A stretch of DNA of 15,687 nt from an uncultured Oxalobacteraceae bacterium (GCA_937996605.1 CALKVB010000231.1:1-15687); one strand, 5' to 3'; shown: positions 7,241-14,492, numbered from the stretch's first letter. Translations and numbers: made by a program. Notes: generated by a model not told the origin, from the letters alone.

Positions 7241-7291
7241 CATCGCTTTACGAGAACTGGGTCCAAGCGTTCACAAACGGCGAATTCGACC

Positions 7292-7310
7292 AAAGCGAAT
7301 TGTGCTTTTT
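7292..7310 (+). terminator. possible weak terminator after the peroxidase gene
   Basis: A 5-bp stem AAAGC (7292-7296) / GCTTT (7304-7308) runs into a short T-run ending at 7310. The same T-run can also pair with AAAAGC at 7313-7318. It is weak but positioned about 50 nt after the stop, where a terminator for pilT-pilU-gpx would be expected. Confidence 0.3.
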
Positions 7311-7372
7311 ATAAAAGCTATGACTCAAATCCCATCGTTTGCCCTCGACATTTTTCAATTTTCGGAGTCATC

Positions 7373-7855
7373 ATGTTTAGTTTGACATCAAAACTCACGA
7401 CCTCTTTTGTGTTCTTAGGATTCTTTTTATCGTGCTCGATTGCGCAAGCGCAAATTCTCGAGTGCAGAGATAGCAATGGTAAAAAAATGTTCGCGATGAA
7501 TTGCCCCAAAGGCTACACGCAGATTCGTGAAGTGGAGATTTTAAGCCCAGCAACCGAAACGAAAGAAGAAAAAGCGCATAAAGAGAACGTAAAAAAACGC
7601 CTACAAGAGCGTGAGGTCGACTTTAATGCTCGGCAAACCAAACGTTTTGAAAACGAAGCCAGCGATCGTGATGCACAAAGACTCGCGGCCAATAGCTGCG
7701 CCGAAAATAGAAAGAAACTCAAAGCTTTATTAATTGTAGGGCCAGTTGAAATTGGCAAAGAAAGCGATGGCACGCCTATTTATCTCGATGACAAAAAACG
7801 GTTGGAGCAAATCGCCAGCTTAAGCGAAATGCTAAGTAAATGCGGTGAAGAGTAA
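7373..7855 (+). CDS. Secreted DUF4124-like protein of unknown function
   Basis: This 160-residue protein has a clear N-terminal signal peptide: a hydrophobic core (FVFLGFFLSCSIAQAQ) with probable cleavage after AQA at about residue 27. The mature N-terminus ILECRDSNGKKMFAMNCPKGY has the spacing of a DUF4124 domain (Cys, D-x-x-G-K, aromatic, Cys-Pro). Residues about 60-110 are highly charged and probably coiled coil (KEEKAHKENVKKRLQERE). The C-terminal part has two more Cys (NSCAENRKK and SKCGEE) that could pair in the periplasm. The ATG at 7373 has a GGAG Shine-Dalgarno just upstream. DUF4124 proteins are common periplasmic proteins of betaproteobacteria without a defined function. The assignment is by motif shape only. 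Confidence 0.72.
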   Translation: MFSLTSKLTTSFVFLGFFLSCSIAQAQILECRDSNGKKMFAMNCPKGYTQIREVEILSPATETKEEKAHKENVKKRLQEREVDFNARQTKRFENEASDRDAQRLAANSCAENRKKLKALLIVGPVEIGKESDGTPIYLDDKKRLEQIASLSEMLSKCGEE

Positions 7856-7943
7856 GTTAATTCAGATTCTAGTTTCGATCAACTTGATCATATTCGAGTC
7901 GGTTGAGCTAGGGGTCTGATTTCATTTTTAAGCTCGGATCAAA

Positions 7944-7972
7944 TTGCAGTTTGCACCCATTTATGGTCTAAT
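7944..7972 (+). promoter_or_regulatory. candidate extended -10 promoter of the ZIP transporter gene
   Basis: TTGCAG (7944-7949), a 17-bp spacer and TCTAAT (7967-7972) with TGG immediately upstream form an extended -10 promoter. The predicted transcript start is near 7979. That leaves a leader of about 45 nt with a stem-loop at its 5' end, a GAGG at 8015-8018 and the ATT start at 8025. A second TTGCA lies at 7951-7955. Confidence 0.45.
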
Positions 7973-7982
7973 CGCAACTTAG

Positions 7983-7999
7983 TTGCAAGAAGCTTGCAA
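7983..7999. promoter_or_regulatory. perfect dyad TTGCAAG-AAG-CTTGCAA upstream of the ZIP gene
   Basis: Two 7-bp arms (7983-7989 and 7993-7999) surround a 3-base centre. A second dyad GCAAC-tta-GTTGC (7974-7986) overlaps it, and two further TTGCA copies lie at 7944 and 7951 in the putative promoter. It could be an operator for a metal-responsive repressor or a hairpin at the very 5' end of the mRNA. No known regulator motif is recognised. Confidence 0.55.
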
Positions 8000-8024
8000 G
8001 TGCGTTGTTCAGTCGAGGTTCAAA

Positions 8025-8801
8025 ATTCATTCCACATTACTATCGATACTTTTCACGACCACCATCGCTGGTGTGTTAAGTATCAGTTTCGCTGCTATCT
8101 TTTCATTTACTCTGCTGTCTAAATTGGTCGAACGTATGGTCAGTTTATCGGTAGGTATTATGCTGTCGACTTCACTGTTACACGCGCTACCACGCGCGTT
8201 TGAATCGAGCGCCGATGTACGCTCCTTATTTGCCTGTCTGTTGGGTGGTCTGTTGGCGTTCTTCTTATTGGAAAAATTTGCGATCTTGCGCCACTCTCAT
8301 CATCACGAAGGGGACGGTCATCATCACGAACATGGTCATGATGCGCACGAAGCGGGCAAAGCGGGATGGATGATTTTGATCGGTGATGGCATGCATAACT
8401 TCACCGATGGCATTTTGATCGCAGCAGCCTTCTTAGCTGATCCGAATCTTGGAATGGTAACTGCCTTGGCGATTATTGCCCACGAAATTCCGCAAGAAGT
8501 TGGCGACTTCATCGTTTTGCTGAATGCCGGATTTTCTCGACTACGCGCCTATCTCTATAATTTGCTGTGCAGTTTAATGGCGGTGCTGGGCGGCGTGATT
8601 GGCTACTTCACTTTAGATAAAGCGAGCTCGCTGATTCCTTATGTATTGGTGCTGGCGTCTTCTGGGTTTATCTATATTGCGGTCAGTGATTTAATGCCAC
8701 AGATGCAGCGCCGTGCTACGCTAAAAGAAACGATTCCGCAAATTATCTTGGTAGCCTGCGGGGTCTTATTGGTGCTGTTTGTGACACAGCACCATGATTA
8801 A
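8025..8801 (+). CDS. ZIP family divalent metal (zinc) transporter
   Basis: This inner-membrane transporter probably imports Zn2+ or related metals into the cytoplasm. The 258-residue protein has about eight helices. The binuclear metal-site signatures HNFTDG (about 124-129, helix 4) and HEIPQEVGDF (about 153-162, helix 5) are of the LIV-1-like type. The helix 3-4 loop is very His-rich, with ten His in about 19 residues (90-108), a typical ZIP metal-sensing loop. Start choice: homologues begin a few residues before the first helix (STLLSILFTTTIAGVLS). The only in-frame ATG/GTG/TTG upstream is TTG 7983, which lies within a palindrome almost at the predicted transcript start and adds a Cys-containing non-hydrophobic tail. 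An ATT at 8025 has GAGG exactly 6 nt upstream and fits the family N-terminus, so I use it. The product is certain; the start is not. Confidence 0.9.
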   Translation: MHSTLLSILFTTTIAGVLSISFAAIFSFTLLSKLVERMVSLSVGIMLSTSLLHALPRAFESSADVRSLFACLLGGLLAFFLLEKFAILRHSHHHEGDGHHHEHGHDAHEAGKAGWMILIGDGMHNFTDGILIAAAFLADPNLGMVTALAIIAHEIPQEVGDFIVLLNAGFSRLRAYLYNLLCSLMAVLGGVIGYFTLDKASSLIPYVLVLASSGFIYIAVSDLMPQMQRRATLKETIPQIILVACGVLLVLFVTQHHD

Positions 8802-8807
8802 ATTGGC

Positions 8808-9668
8808 CTAGTTTCCTGTCGCCACTGGTCGACTCGCATCAGCACACCACTCACTCCAAGAACCTGGATACAAAGCGGCGCCGCTCAAGCCGGCAACTTC
8901 TAAGGCCAATAAATTATGACAAGCGGTAACGCCTGATCCGCATTGCATCACTGCGCTTTGCGGATCACGTATTTTGCTCAACCATTCCTCACGCAATTGC
9001 TGCGGCGTTTTGAACAAGCCATTTGCCTCCAAATTATCTTTGAAGAAGCGGTTCACGGCACCTGGAATATGACCACCGACTGGATCTATGGTTTCGTTCT
9101 CGCCGCGAAAACGATCCGCAGCACGCGCATCGACAACTTGGAAAGCGTGCTCTGCAGATGCATTTAGATTCGCCAAGACTTGCTTCACATCGACCTGACG
9201 CGTTAAAGCAGGGCGAACTTCAACCTTACCGAAAGTCGGCTGTGATGATTCGGTTTGCAATGTGTGCCCAAGTGCCGTCCATGCTGCGACTCCACCATCA
9301 AGTACCGCCACGGCTTCATGACCAATCGAACGTAATAACCACCAGAGACGAGCCGCAAACATGCCACCATGCGCATCGTAAGCAAGGACTTGGCTATCAT
9401 TGTCGATACCAAATCGGCGCAATGCTGCAATCAAATCCTCGGTTTGAGGCAAGGGATGACGGCCTTTAAACTGGCCGTCGCTACCGACTTTAGCACCAGA
9501 CAAATCCTGATCTAAATTCGCGAACACCGCGCCCGCAATATGGCCAGCATCATAGGCATTTTTACCTGCTGCGGCATCCATCAGATCATGGCGACAATCG
9601 ACGATCACCAATTTAGCTTGATCCTTAATATTTGCGAGTTCTGCCGCCGAAATTAAAGTTGAAAACAT
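8808..9668 (-). CDS. sseA: Two-domain rhodanese, 3-mercaptopyruvate/thiosulfate sulfurtransferase
   Basis: This is a cytoplasmic sulfurtransferase of two rhodanese domains, 286 residues. The N-terminal domain is the non-catalytic one (DCRHDLMD, YDAGHIAGAVFANLDQDLSG, YDAHGGMFAARLWWLLR, VLDGGVAAW). The C-terminal domain carries VVDARAADRFRG, GHIPGAVN and the active loop QCGSGVTACHN with catalytic Cys at about 243. The CGSGVTA loop is the 3-mercaptopyruvate-type signature, which favours an SseA-like activity over pure thiosulfate:cyanide transfer. The substrate is still inferred. The ATG at 9668 (MFSTLISAAEL) has a GAGGAAG Shine-Dalgarno and is preferred over upstream in-frame codons. It ends 6 nt from the convergent ZIP stop, and EamA lies 52 nt upstream on the same strand. 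Confidence 0.94.
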   Translation of the reverse strand: MFSTLISAAELANIKDQAKLVIVDCRHDLMDAAAGKNAYDAGHIAGAVFANLDQDLSGAKVGSDGQFKGRHPLPQTEDLIAALRRFGIDNDSQVLAYDAHGGMFAARLWWLLRSIGHEAVAVLDGGVAAWTALGHTLQTESSQPTFGKVEVRPALTRQVDVKQVLANLNASAEHAFQVVDARAADRFRGENETIDPVGGHIPGAVNRFFKDNLEANGLFKTPQQLREEWLSKIRDPQSAVMQCGSGVTACHNLLALEVAGLSGAALYPGSWSEWCADASRPVATGN

Positions 9669-9720
9669 CTTCTTCCTCATCAAAAATACAGCCAAATAAG
9701 GCAAATATACATCGAAGGCT

Positions 9721-10638
9721 TTAGTCAGCTGTTTGTTTGGCTTGACTATTAAAACTAGAAGCTATCATACCGCTTGCGAGAATAACCGCAATACCGCACC
9801 AGCTGATCCAACTCAAATTCACTTTCCAAATCCAAATATCGAAGGCACTGGTAAACACAATGCCTACATATTGCAAATTCGCAGCCACCAATGGATTGCC
9901 CAAACGATAGGCTCGTGTCATGAAGAGTTGTCCCATCGAAGCGAATATGCCTACACCTAGCAAAAGCACGATCCCCTGCCAAGCGAACAGTAGATGCTGT
10001 TGATGGGCGGCGACTTGCTGGGCAGAGAGCACATTAAATTCGCTGACTTGCCCGAGCAATCCAAACAAAGTGCAGACTAAAGAAAAATAAAACACCACGC
10101 GATACTCAGGTTCACCTGCCACGCCCATTTGGCGCACTTGAATGTAGGCGAGCGCGGCGATAAAACCAGACACCAAAGCGACAATACTATCGGGAATTTG
10201 ATCGGGACGAATCGTCGGGCGCAACAGCATCACCACGCCAATGAAACCCAATAAAATTGACCACATCAAACTCTGTGGAATATGCACTACTTGCTTGCCA
10301 CGATTTTTCCACCACGAAGTGGTAAAGAGGATGACCGCGACCCAGATCGACGACATATAACTGAGCGTGATCGATAAGGATAGCGGTAATTTGGAAATCG
10401 AATAGAACCACAGCCACAGCGAAGTCACACCAAAAATGCCACGCCAGATGTGTCCTTTGACCAAAGGTGTACGCAGCGTGCCACTTCCCCACCACATCAG
10501 AAAGAAGGTCACCAGCACACCAACCGCTCCACGGATGGTGACAATCTCAGCTGTCGTATAAGTATCCGAAGCAAGCTTGACGCATACCCCCATCACAGAA
10601 AAGAAAAAGGTTGCCGCTAACATCCACAATGCTTGCAT
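9721..10638 (-). CDS. DMT superfamily (EamA family) transporter
   Basis: This 305-residue inner-membrane protein has about ten helices arranged as two EamA repeats. The first starts MQALWMLAATFFFSVMGVCVKLAS and contains the repeat-typical IRGAVGVLVTFFLMWW and SITLSYMSSIWVAVIL. The second covers about 140-295 with IVALVSGFIAALAYIQVRQMG, GQLFMTRAYRLGNPLVAANLQYVGIVFTS and a final helix ISWCGIAVILASGMIAS. The substrate cannot be told from sequence; family members export amino acids, metabolites or drugs. The ATG at 10638 sits directly at the first helix, although no clear Shine-Dalgarno precedes it. It is 52 nt ahead of the rhodanese gene with no terminator between, so they may form one transcript. 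Confidence 0.92.
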   Translation of the reverse strand: MQALWMLAATFFFSVMGVCVKLASDTYTTAEIVTIRGAVGVLVTFFLMWWGSGTLRTPLVKGHIWRGIFGVTSLWLWFYSISKLPLSLSITLSYMSSIWVAVILFTTSWWKNRGKQVVHIPQSLMWSILLGFIGVVMLLRPTIRPDQIPDSIVALVSGFIAALAYIQVRQMGVAGEPEYRVVFYFSLVCTLFGLLGQVSEFNVLSAQQVAAHQQHLLFAWQGIVLLLGVGIFASMGQLFMTRAYRLGNPLVAANLQYVGIVFTSAFDIWIWKVNLSWISWCGIAVILASGMIASSFNSQAKQTAD

Positions 10639-10686
10639 AAAAAATCAAGAAAGAAAAAACGGGGAAAATTAAAAAAATAGTCAGAT

Positions 10687-10716
10687 AAAAAAATTAGGGG
10701 AAGCCTTCGCTTCCCC
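10687..10716 (-). terminator. Rho-independent terminator of the Rieske oxygenase gene
   Basis: A perfect 8-bp stem (10697-10704 with 10709-10716) encloses a 4-base loop, GAAG when read on the minus strand. On that strand it is followed by TAA and a run of seven T (10693-10687). It starts 13 nt after the stop at 10729. This is the clearest terminator in the window and separates the oxygenase from the EamA transporter gene. Confidence 0.92.
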
Positions 10717-10728
10717 AGATTATTCTAC

Positions 10729-11844
10729 TCAGAACTGCATCTTACGACGATACCATTCATGGAAATGCTGCATGCCGTCTTCCATTGGCGATTGGTAAGG
10801 CCCAACTTCGTTTTGCCCACGATCGAACAAGATCTTACGACCGGCGTCCATACGTAGGCCGATTTCATCGTCTTCGATACAGGTTTCCATATACGCCGCA
10901 CGCTCTGCCTCGACGAACTCGCGCTCAAACAAAACGATCTCTTCTGGATAATAAAATTCAACGACGTTCTTAGTTTTACCTGTTGCCGTTGGCCACAAAG
11001 TGGAAACCACTAATACATGTGGATACCATTCGACCATAATATTCGGATACAAAGTCAGCCAAATCGCACCGTACTTTGGCGGCTCACCGCCGCGGAACTT
11101 CAAGACTTGCTCTTGCCATGCTTTATATTTTTCCGAACCTGATTTCGATAAACCCTTGTGCACGCCGACCGTTTGCACGCTGTAATCTTCGCCAAATTCC
11201 CAAGTTAAGTCATCACAAGTAACGAAGCTACCAAGACCAGGATGGAAAGGCTCTACATGATAGTCTTCCAAATACACTTCAATGAAAGTCTTCCAGTTGT
11301 AATCACATTCATGCACTTCGACGTGATCCAACATATAGCCCGTGAAATCCAAATCCTTGGTCACCGATAACTTCGCCATTTTCTCCATGACGTTATAACC
11401 GTTTTGCTCAAACAGTAAACCATTCCAATTTTGAATAGGCGTACGAGACAGATTCAGGCAAGGTGTATCAGCAAAGTGTGGCGCACCGATCAACTCACCT
11501 TTGAGATCATAGGTCCAGCGATGTAATGGGCAAACGATTTGTTTAGCATTGCCTCGGCCATTGGTGCCCGGACCTCCAAACATCAATGCTTGACGATGAC
11601 GACATACATTCGACAATAATTCGATACCATTGGCACTGCGCACCAACATACGGCCTTCGTTTTCAGAGGCTAAGGTGGCGTAATCACCGTTATTCGGCAC
11701 CATCAATTCATGGCCAACATAACGTGGGCCCGCTTGAAATAATTGTTTGATCTCGCGCTCTAATAAGCCTTGATCAAAATAAACATGAACCGGAAGTTGC
11801 GCATCAGAACGCGCTAATATAGACAAAGAAGCCAGATCGGACAT
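10729..11844 (-). CDS. Rieske non-heme iron oxygenase (aromatic ring-hydroxylating dioxygenase alpha subunit family)
   Basis: This 371-residue oxygenase component takes electrons from a separate reductase to hydroxylate or demethylate an organic substrate. The N-terminal Rieske [2Fe-2S] domain has CRH (Cys81, His83) and CPLH (Cys105, His108). The catalytic domain has the mononuclear iron motif FIEVYLEDYHVEPFHPG with His196 and His201. The residue three before the first His, which bridges to the Rieske centre, is Glu193 rather than the Asp of naphthalene dioxygenase. A Glu there is known in carnitine- and choline-type oxygenases. The third iron ligand should be an Asp/Glu in the ETCIEDDEIG region. 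The ATG at 11844 (MSDLASLSILAR) fits the family start. It follows an unusual G-rich tract (GGGGGGTGGGG). No beta subunit or reductase gene is adjacent, so partner and substrate are unknown. Confidence 0.93.
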   Translation of the reverse strand: MSDLASLSILARSDAQLPVHVYFDQGLLEREIKQLFQAGPRYVGHELMVPNNGDYATLASENEGRMLVRSANGIELLSNVCRHRQALMFGGPGTNGRGNAKQIVCPLHRWTYDLKGELIGAPHFADTPCLNLSRTPIQNWNGLLFEQNGYNVMEKMAKLSVTKDLDFTGYMLDHVEVHECDYNWKTFIEVYLEDYHVEPFHPGLGSFVTCDDLTWEFGEDYSVQTVGVHKGLSKSGSEKYKAWQEQVLKFRGGEPPKYGAIWLTLYPNIMVEWYPHVLVVSTLWPTATGKTKNVVEFYYPEEIVLFEREFVEAERAAYMETCIEDDEIGLRMDAGRKILFDRGQNEVGPYQSPMEDGMQHFHEWYRRKMQF

Positions 11845-11854
11845 CCCCACCCCC

Positions 11855-11992
11855 CAAATTAATTTGCACCAACCTAAGAGAGAAAGAATCCACAAATACC
11901 TTTTTTCTAACGCTTGTGCCGCGTCGAAAATTCAAACAAGAGACAACAATAGGCACTTGATGAGGAAATTTTGGACAGAACGCGGGATTATA
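11855..11992 (-). promoter_or_regulatory. candidate regulatory region of the Rieske oxygenase gene
   Basis: The minus strand has a perfect -10 hexamer TATAAT (11992-11987) flanked by CGGG and CCCG, with no recognisable -35. A 12-bp perfect palindrome CAAATTAATTTG (11855-11866) lies directly before the G-rich ribosome-binding tract, where a repressor could act. Both are pattern matches only. The full gap between this gene and the response regulator (11845-12116) shows no coding potential. Confidence 0.35.
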
Positions 11993-12116
11993 CCCGAATC
12001 CCTCTCTAAGGGCTTGTTTTACAAATGATTTAGAGGAAAGCTTTGTAATAAATCAATTTCATCGAAGCAAAATGCGTTCCAAAATGCAATTATTTTTCCG
12101 ACCCAGGGTAGCAAAC

Positions 12117-12866
12117 CTACTCTCGGAAAAGATGGGTGAAGTTTCGACTGACCATTAATTTTTCATGGCGCCCTTTGATCAACACTTGCATACGCTCTGC
12201 ATCGACACGCTCAGCAGCTGCGATGGCCTTGGCATTTACCACCGTTGAACGATGAATTTGCCAAAATTTTTGCTCATCTAGGCCATCTAACAAATCTTTG
12301 AGGGGCGTTCGTATCAAGGCTTCATACTCAGCCAGCACGACTCGAGTATATTTCATGTCCGATTGAAAAAATAAGACGTCATCAATGTCGATTAACTTAA
12401 TCTGCTTACCCACGCTCGCTTTAATCCACTTCATCTTTTCCGCTTTAGGTTGCGCATAAGCTAATCCTAAACCTTTCAAAATGGCAGAGATATCAGGCAC
12501 AGGCGCCGCCATTTTTTGTTTAACGCGATCAAGCGCAACTTGTAGACGTTGTTCCTCTACAGGCTTCAAAAGATAGTCAACCGCCCCGGCGTCGAAGGCC
12601 TGAACCGCATATTGATCATAGGCGGTGATAAAAATAATGTGGGCAGCAGTACCGATCTTTCTTGCCACTTCAACACCGGATAAGCCTGGCATGCGAATGT
12701 CCAAAAACACTAGTTCCGGTTCAAATTCCAAGAAACTATCCCATGCGTCATTGCCGTTTTCTACTTGATCAACGACTTGGGCCTCAGGCCATAATTTTTC
12801 TAATTGTGCGAGCAAACGCTCGCGCATCAATGGTTCGTCTTCAGCGATCAAAATTCTTGTATTCAT
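12117..12866 (-). CDS. LytTR-type response regulator (LytR/AlgR family)
   Basis: This 249-residue two-domain transcription regulator has a receiver domain with the acidic pocket AEDEP (Asp10, Glu11), phospho-acceptor Asp56 in LVFLDIRMPG, Thr in FITAYD and Lys101 in LLKPVEE. A linker of about 25 residues is followed by a LytTR DNA-binding domain from about 143 (KWIKASVGKQIKLIDIDDVLFFQSD) to the end, with WQIHRSTVVNAKAI and VSRNFTHLFRE. The ATG at 12866 is chosen over an adjacent GTG at 12869. It lies 30 nt after the sensor kinase on the same strand, so the two form a two-component operon. Target genes are unknown. Relatives of this kind, such as AlgR, often control pili, exopolysaccharide or virulence. 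Confidence 0.95.
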   Translation of the reverse strand: MNTRILIAEDEPLMRERLLAQLEKLWPEAQVVDQVENGNDAWDSFLEFEPELVFLDIRMPGLSGVEVARKIGTAAHIIFITAYDQYAVQAFDAGAVDYLLKPVEEQRLQVALDRVKQKMAAPVPDISAILKGLGLAYAQPKAEKMKWIKASVGKQIKLIDIDDVLFFQSDMKYTRVVLAEYEALIRTPLKDLLDGLDEQKFWQIHRSTVVNAKAIAAAERVDAERMQVLIKGRHEKLMVSRNFTHLFRE

Positions 12867-12896
12867 CACTTAGCTGCTTTATCTATTACTTATTAT

Positions 12897-14126
12897 TTAT
12901 TGTTTGTTGTTCAATGTTTTGGCGATACCCAGCAAGCGAACTTCAGCACAAACTCCACCTTCTACGTTTTCAGTGATACTAAATCTATTGTGTTCACCAA
13001 ACATCAATTGCAGACGATCCCTAACATTTTTTAACCCAAGACCGTTGCCAGGTTGATCGCTTAACCCCACACCACTATCTTTTATTTCTAGCACTACATC
13101 CTCATTCTCGGCCCTCGCCGCAATCTCTATCTTGCCACCAGCGATGGAAGGCTCAAGGCCATGCTTAATCGCATTTTCGGCCAAAGTAAGTAAGATCATG
13201 CTCGGCACTTCAATCGATTTCAAATCGTCCGGCAAGCTTAACTCGAAGTTCAAGCGATGCGCCATCCTCACTTTCATCACCTGCAGATAAGCTTCGATCA
13301 TATGAAACTCATCCTGCAAACTGACACGATCAGCGCGAATTTCACTCATACTCGAGCGTAAAAACACAATCAAATTTCGCGTCAATTCGGCTGCCCGCGG
13401 TGCTCCTTGCTCGGCTAATTGCTGTACCGCGCCAAGAGTATTAAAAAGGAAGTGCGGTTCGATTTGTGCTCGTAATATTCTTAATTCAGTTTCACTCTGC
13501 TGACGGGCATTTTTTTCACGCTCTGCCTCTAGCGCTAACTGTGCATTCATCGTCTCATATGCTTGATTGCGCCAACTGGCCACCAAACCCACCATCACCA
13601 CGAATGCGAGCGCGCAAACTAAGGCGACTTTCAATACCAAAGGGCCAATCGAAAGCATACGTTCAAACAAAGGCTGCCCGAAAATGAGACTATCTAAACC
13701 CGCTCCAAATAGAGCACCTAAGACCATACCGACGACAATCTTCGTTGCCATCCGCGTGCGCGAGGATTTGATTTGTCGGTAATTAAACCAAACACCTAAG
13801 AGAGAAATAATCGCACTCCATCCCAAAAGATTTGCGATACCTAGCAACATCCATGGATTTAAGTTCGGCTTAAAGAGCAAGAAAGCGAGGCCACACAAGC
13901 TAAACAATGCGGTTAACTTGGCAATTGCTTTCCATAAGGTGGAGCCCTTATATTTCAAACTAAATTCACGTATTTGCATACGCTCTATCGCGGACAGATC
14001 AGCCAATTGCTGGGCAAACTTACGGCGACGCAGATCCGAAATCTTGTCGACTAAAGAAGGATCCGCAAGAACATCGAGTAATTCCTCATCCCACTTTTTG
14101 TACCACGTTATTAGCCCACGCAACAT
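12897..14126 (-). CDS. LytS/AlgZ-type membrane sensor histidine kinase
   Basis: This 409-residue sensor pairs with the adjacent LytTR regulator. An N-terminal cytoplasmic segment of about 65 residues is rich in charge. Four membrane helices follow (about 68-85, 92-114, 126-149 and 159-185), then a coiled-coil linker (LEAEREKNARQQSETELRIL). The His_kinase (PF06580) domain has AQIEPHFLFNTLGAVQQL with phospho-acceptor His225, the N-box LTLAENAIKHGLEP and the G-boxes DSGVGLS and GNGLGLKNVRDRL. The N-terminus is longer than in simple AlgZ-like sensors and has no recognised sensory domain, so the signal is unknown. I chose the ATG at 14126 with GGGAAAG just upstream over a TTG at 14153. An 11-bp tandem repeat lies 23-44 bp upstream of the start. 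Confidence 0.93.
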   Translation of the reverse strand: MLRGLITWYKKWDEELLDVLADPSLVDKISDLRRRKFAQQLADLSAIERMQIREFSLKYKGSTLWKAIAKLTALFSLCGLAFLLFKPNLNPWMLLGIANLLGWSAIISLLGVWFNYRQIKSSRTRMATKIVVGMVLGALFGAGLDSLIFGQPLFERMLSIGPLVLKVALVCALAFVVMVGLVASWRNQAYETMNAQLALEAEREKNARQQSETELRILRAQIEPHFLFNTLGAVQQLAEQGAPRAAELTRNLIVFLRSSMSEIRADRVSLQDEFHMIEAYLQVMKVRMAHRLNFELSLPDDLKSIEVPSMILLTLAENAIKHGLEPSIAGGKIEIAARAENEDVVLEIKDSGVGLSDQPGNGLGLKNVRDRLQLMFGEHNRFSITENVEGGVCAEVRLLGIAKTLNNKQ

Positions 14127-14148
14127 AGCTTTCCCATCTCTAAACAAT

Positions 14149-14170
14149 TTCAAGCACTATTCAAGCACTA
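14149..14170. repeat. exact 11-bp tandem repeat upstream of the LytS/LytTR operon
   Basis: TTCAAGCACTA occurs twice head-to-tail (14149-14159 and 14160-14170), about one helical turn apart. On the minus strand the unit reads TAGTGCTTGAA. The upstream copy overlaps a TATAGT (14172-14167) that could be the operon's -10, with a transcript start near 14160. The position suits an operator, perhaps autoregulatory, but the spacing differs from the usual LytTR site pair of about 21 bp. Confidence 0.6.
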
Positions 14171-14351
14171 TAAGCGATGACTTACTAGTTCTCTAGCCCT
14201 AGGCGACAAATGACGAAAATATGAGGATTAAAGACGAAGTTGTTGGTGGCAGACAAATCGCCTTTCTCATGCGACGAAGTGCTGTAAGTCGAGAGAGACA
14301 GCCTTGCGCAGGAAACAGGCCTAGGTCTCTATGGGTAGCTTGAGTTATTCA

Positions 14352-14386
14352 CGGAAAAGCCATGCATGTAATGCTGCGCTTTTCCG
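14352..14386. repeat. 9-bp inverted repeat with structured loop
   Basis: CGGAAAAGC (14352-14360) pairs perfectly with GCTTTTCCG (14378-14386). The 17-base loop holds a further GCAT/ATGC pair. No T-run follows the stem on either strand, so it is not a standard terminator. It lies about 107 nt after the RTX gene stop and may be an mRNA 3'-end structure or part of a small RNA. Confidence 0.5.
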
Positions 14387-14492
14387 CAAAAACGAATACT
14401 GAGATTAAAAAACAAATCGCACTCGACGCATAAATCCGCTGTGCATATTCAATTTAAGAAAACCTCAGCGAATTTAAATAAGTCTGCACAAA

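Larger units (their letters stand above)
14127..14492. other. 366-bp intergenic region
   Basis: No convincing coding frame is seen. The right end should be the 3' untranslated region of the RTX/DUF4214 gene and the left end the promoter region of the LytS/LytTR operon. Inside are the 11-bp tandem repeat, a partial stem-loop at 14294-14330 (AGAGAC/GTCTCT with inner GCCT/AGGC) and a stronger inverted repeat at 14352-14386. I recognise no known RNA family. Confidence 0.6.

Noticed and set aside
7877..7889. Dyad GATCAA-C-TTGATC before the ZIP gene
   Set aside because: It is short, lies about 55 bp upstream of the predicted -35, and is built from common GATC/TTGA words. It is not strong enough to call an operator.
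12068..12087. CAAAATGC repeated twice with a 4-base gap after the response regulator gene
   Set aside because: An 8-base AT-rich direct repeat is likely by chance and no context suggests a function.
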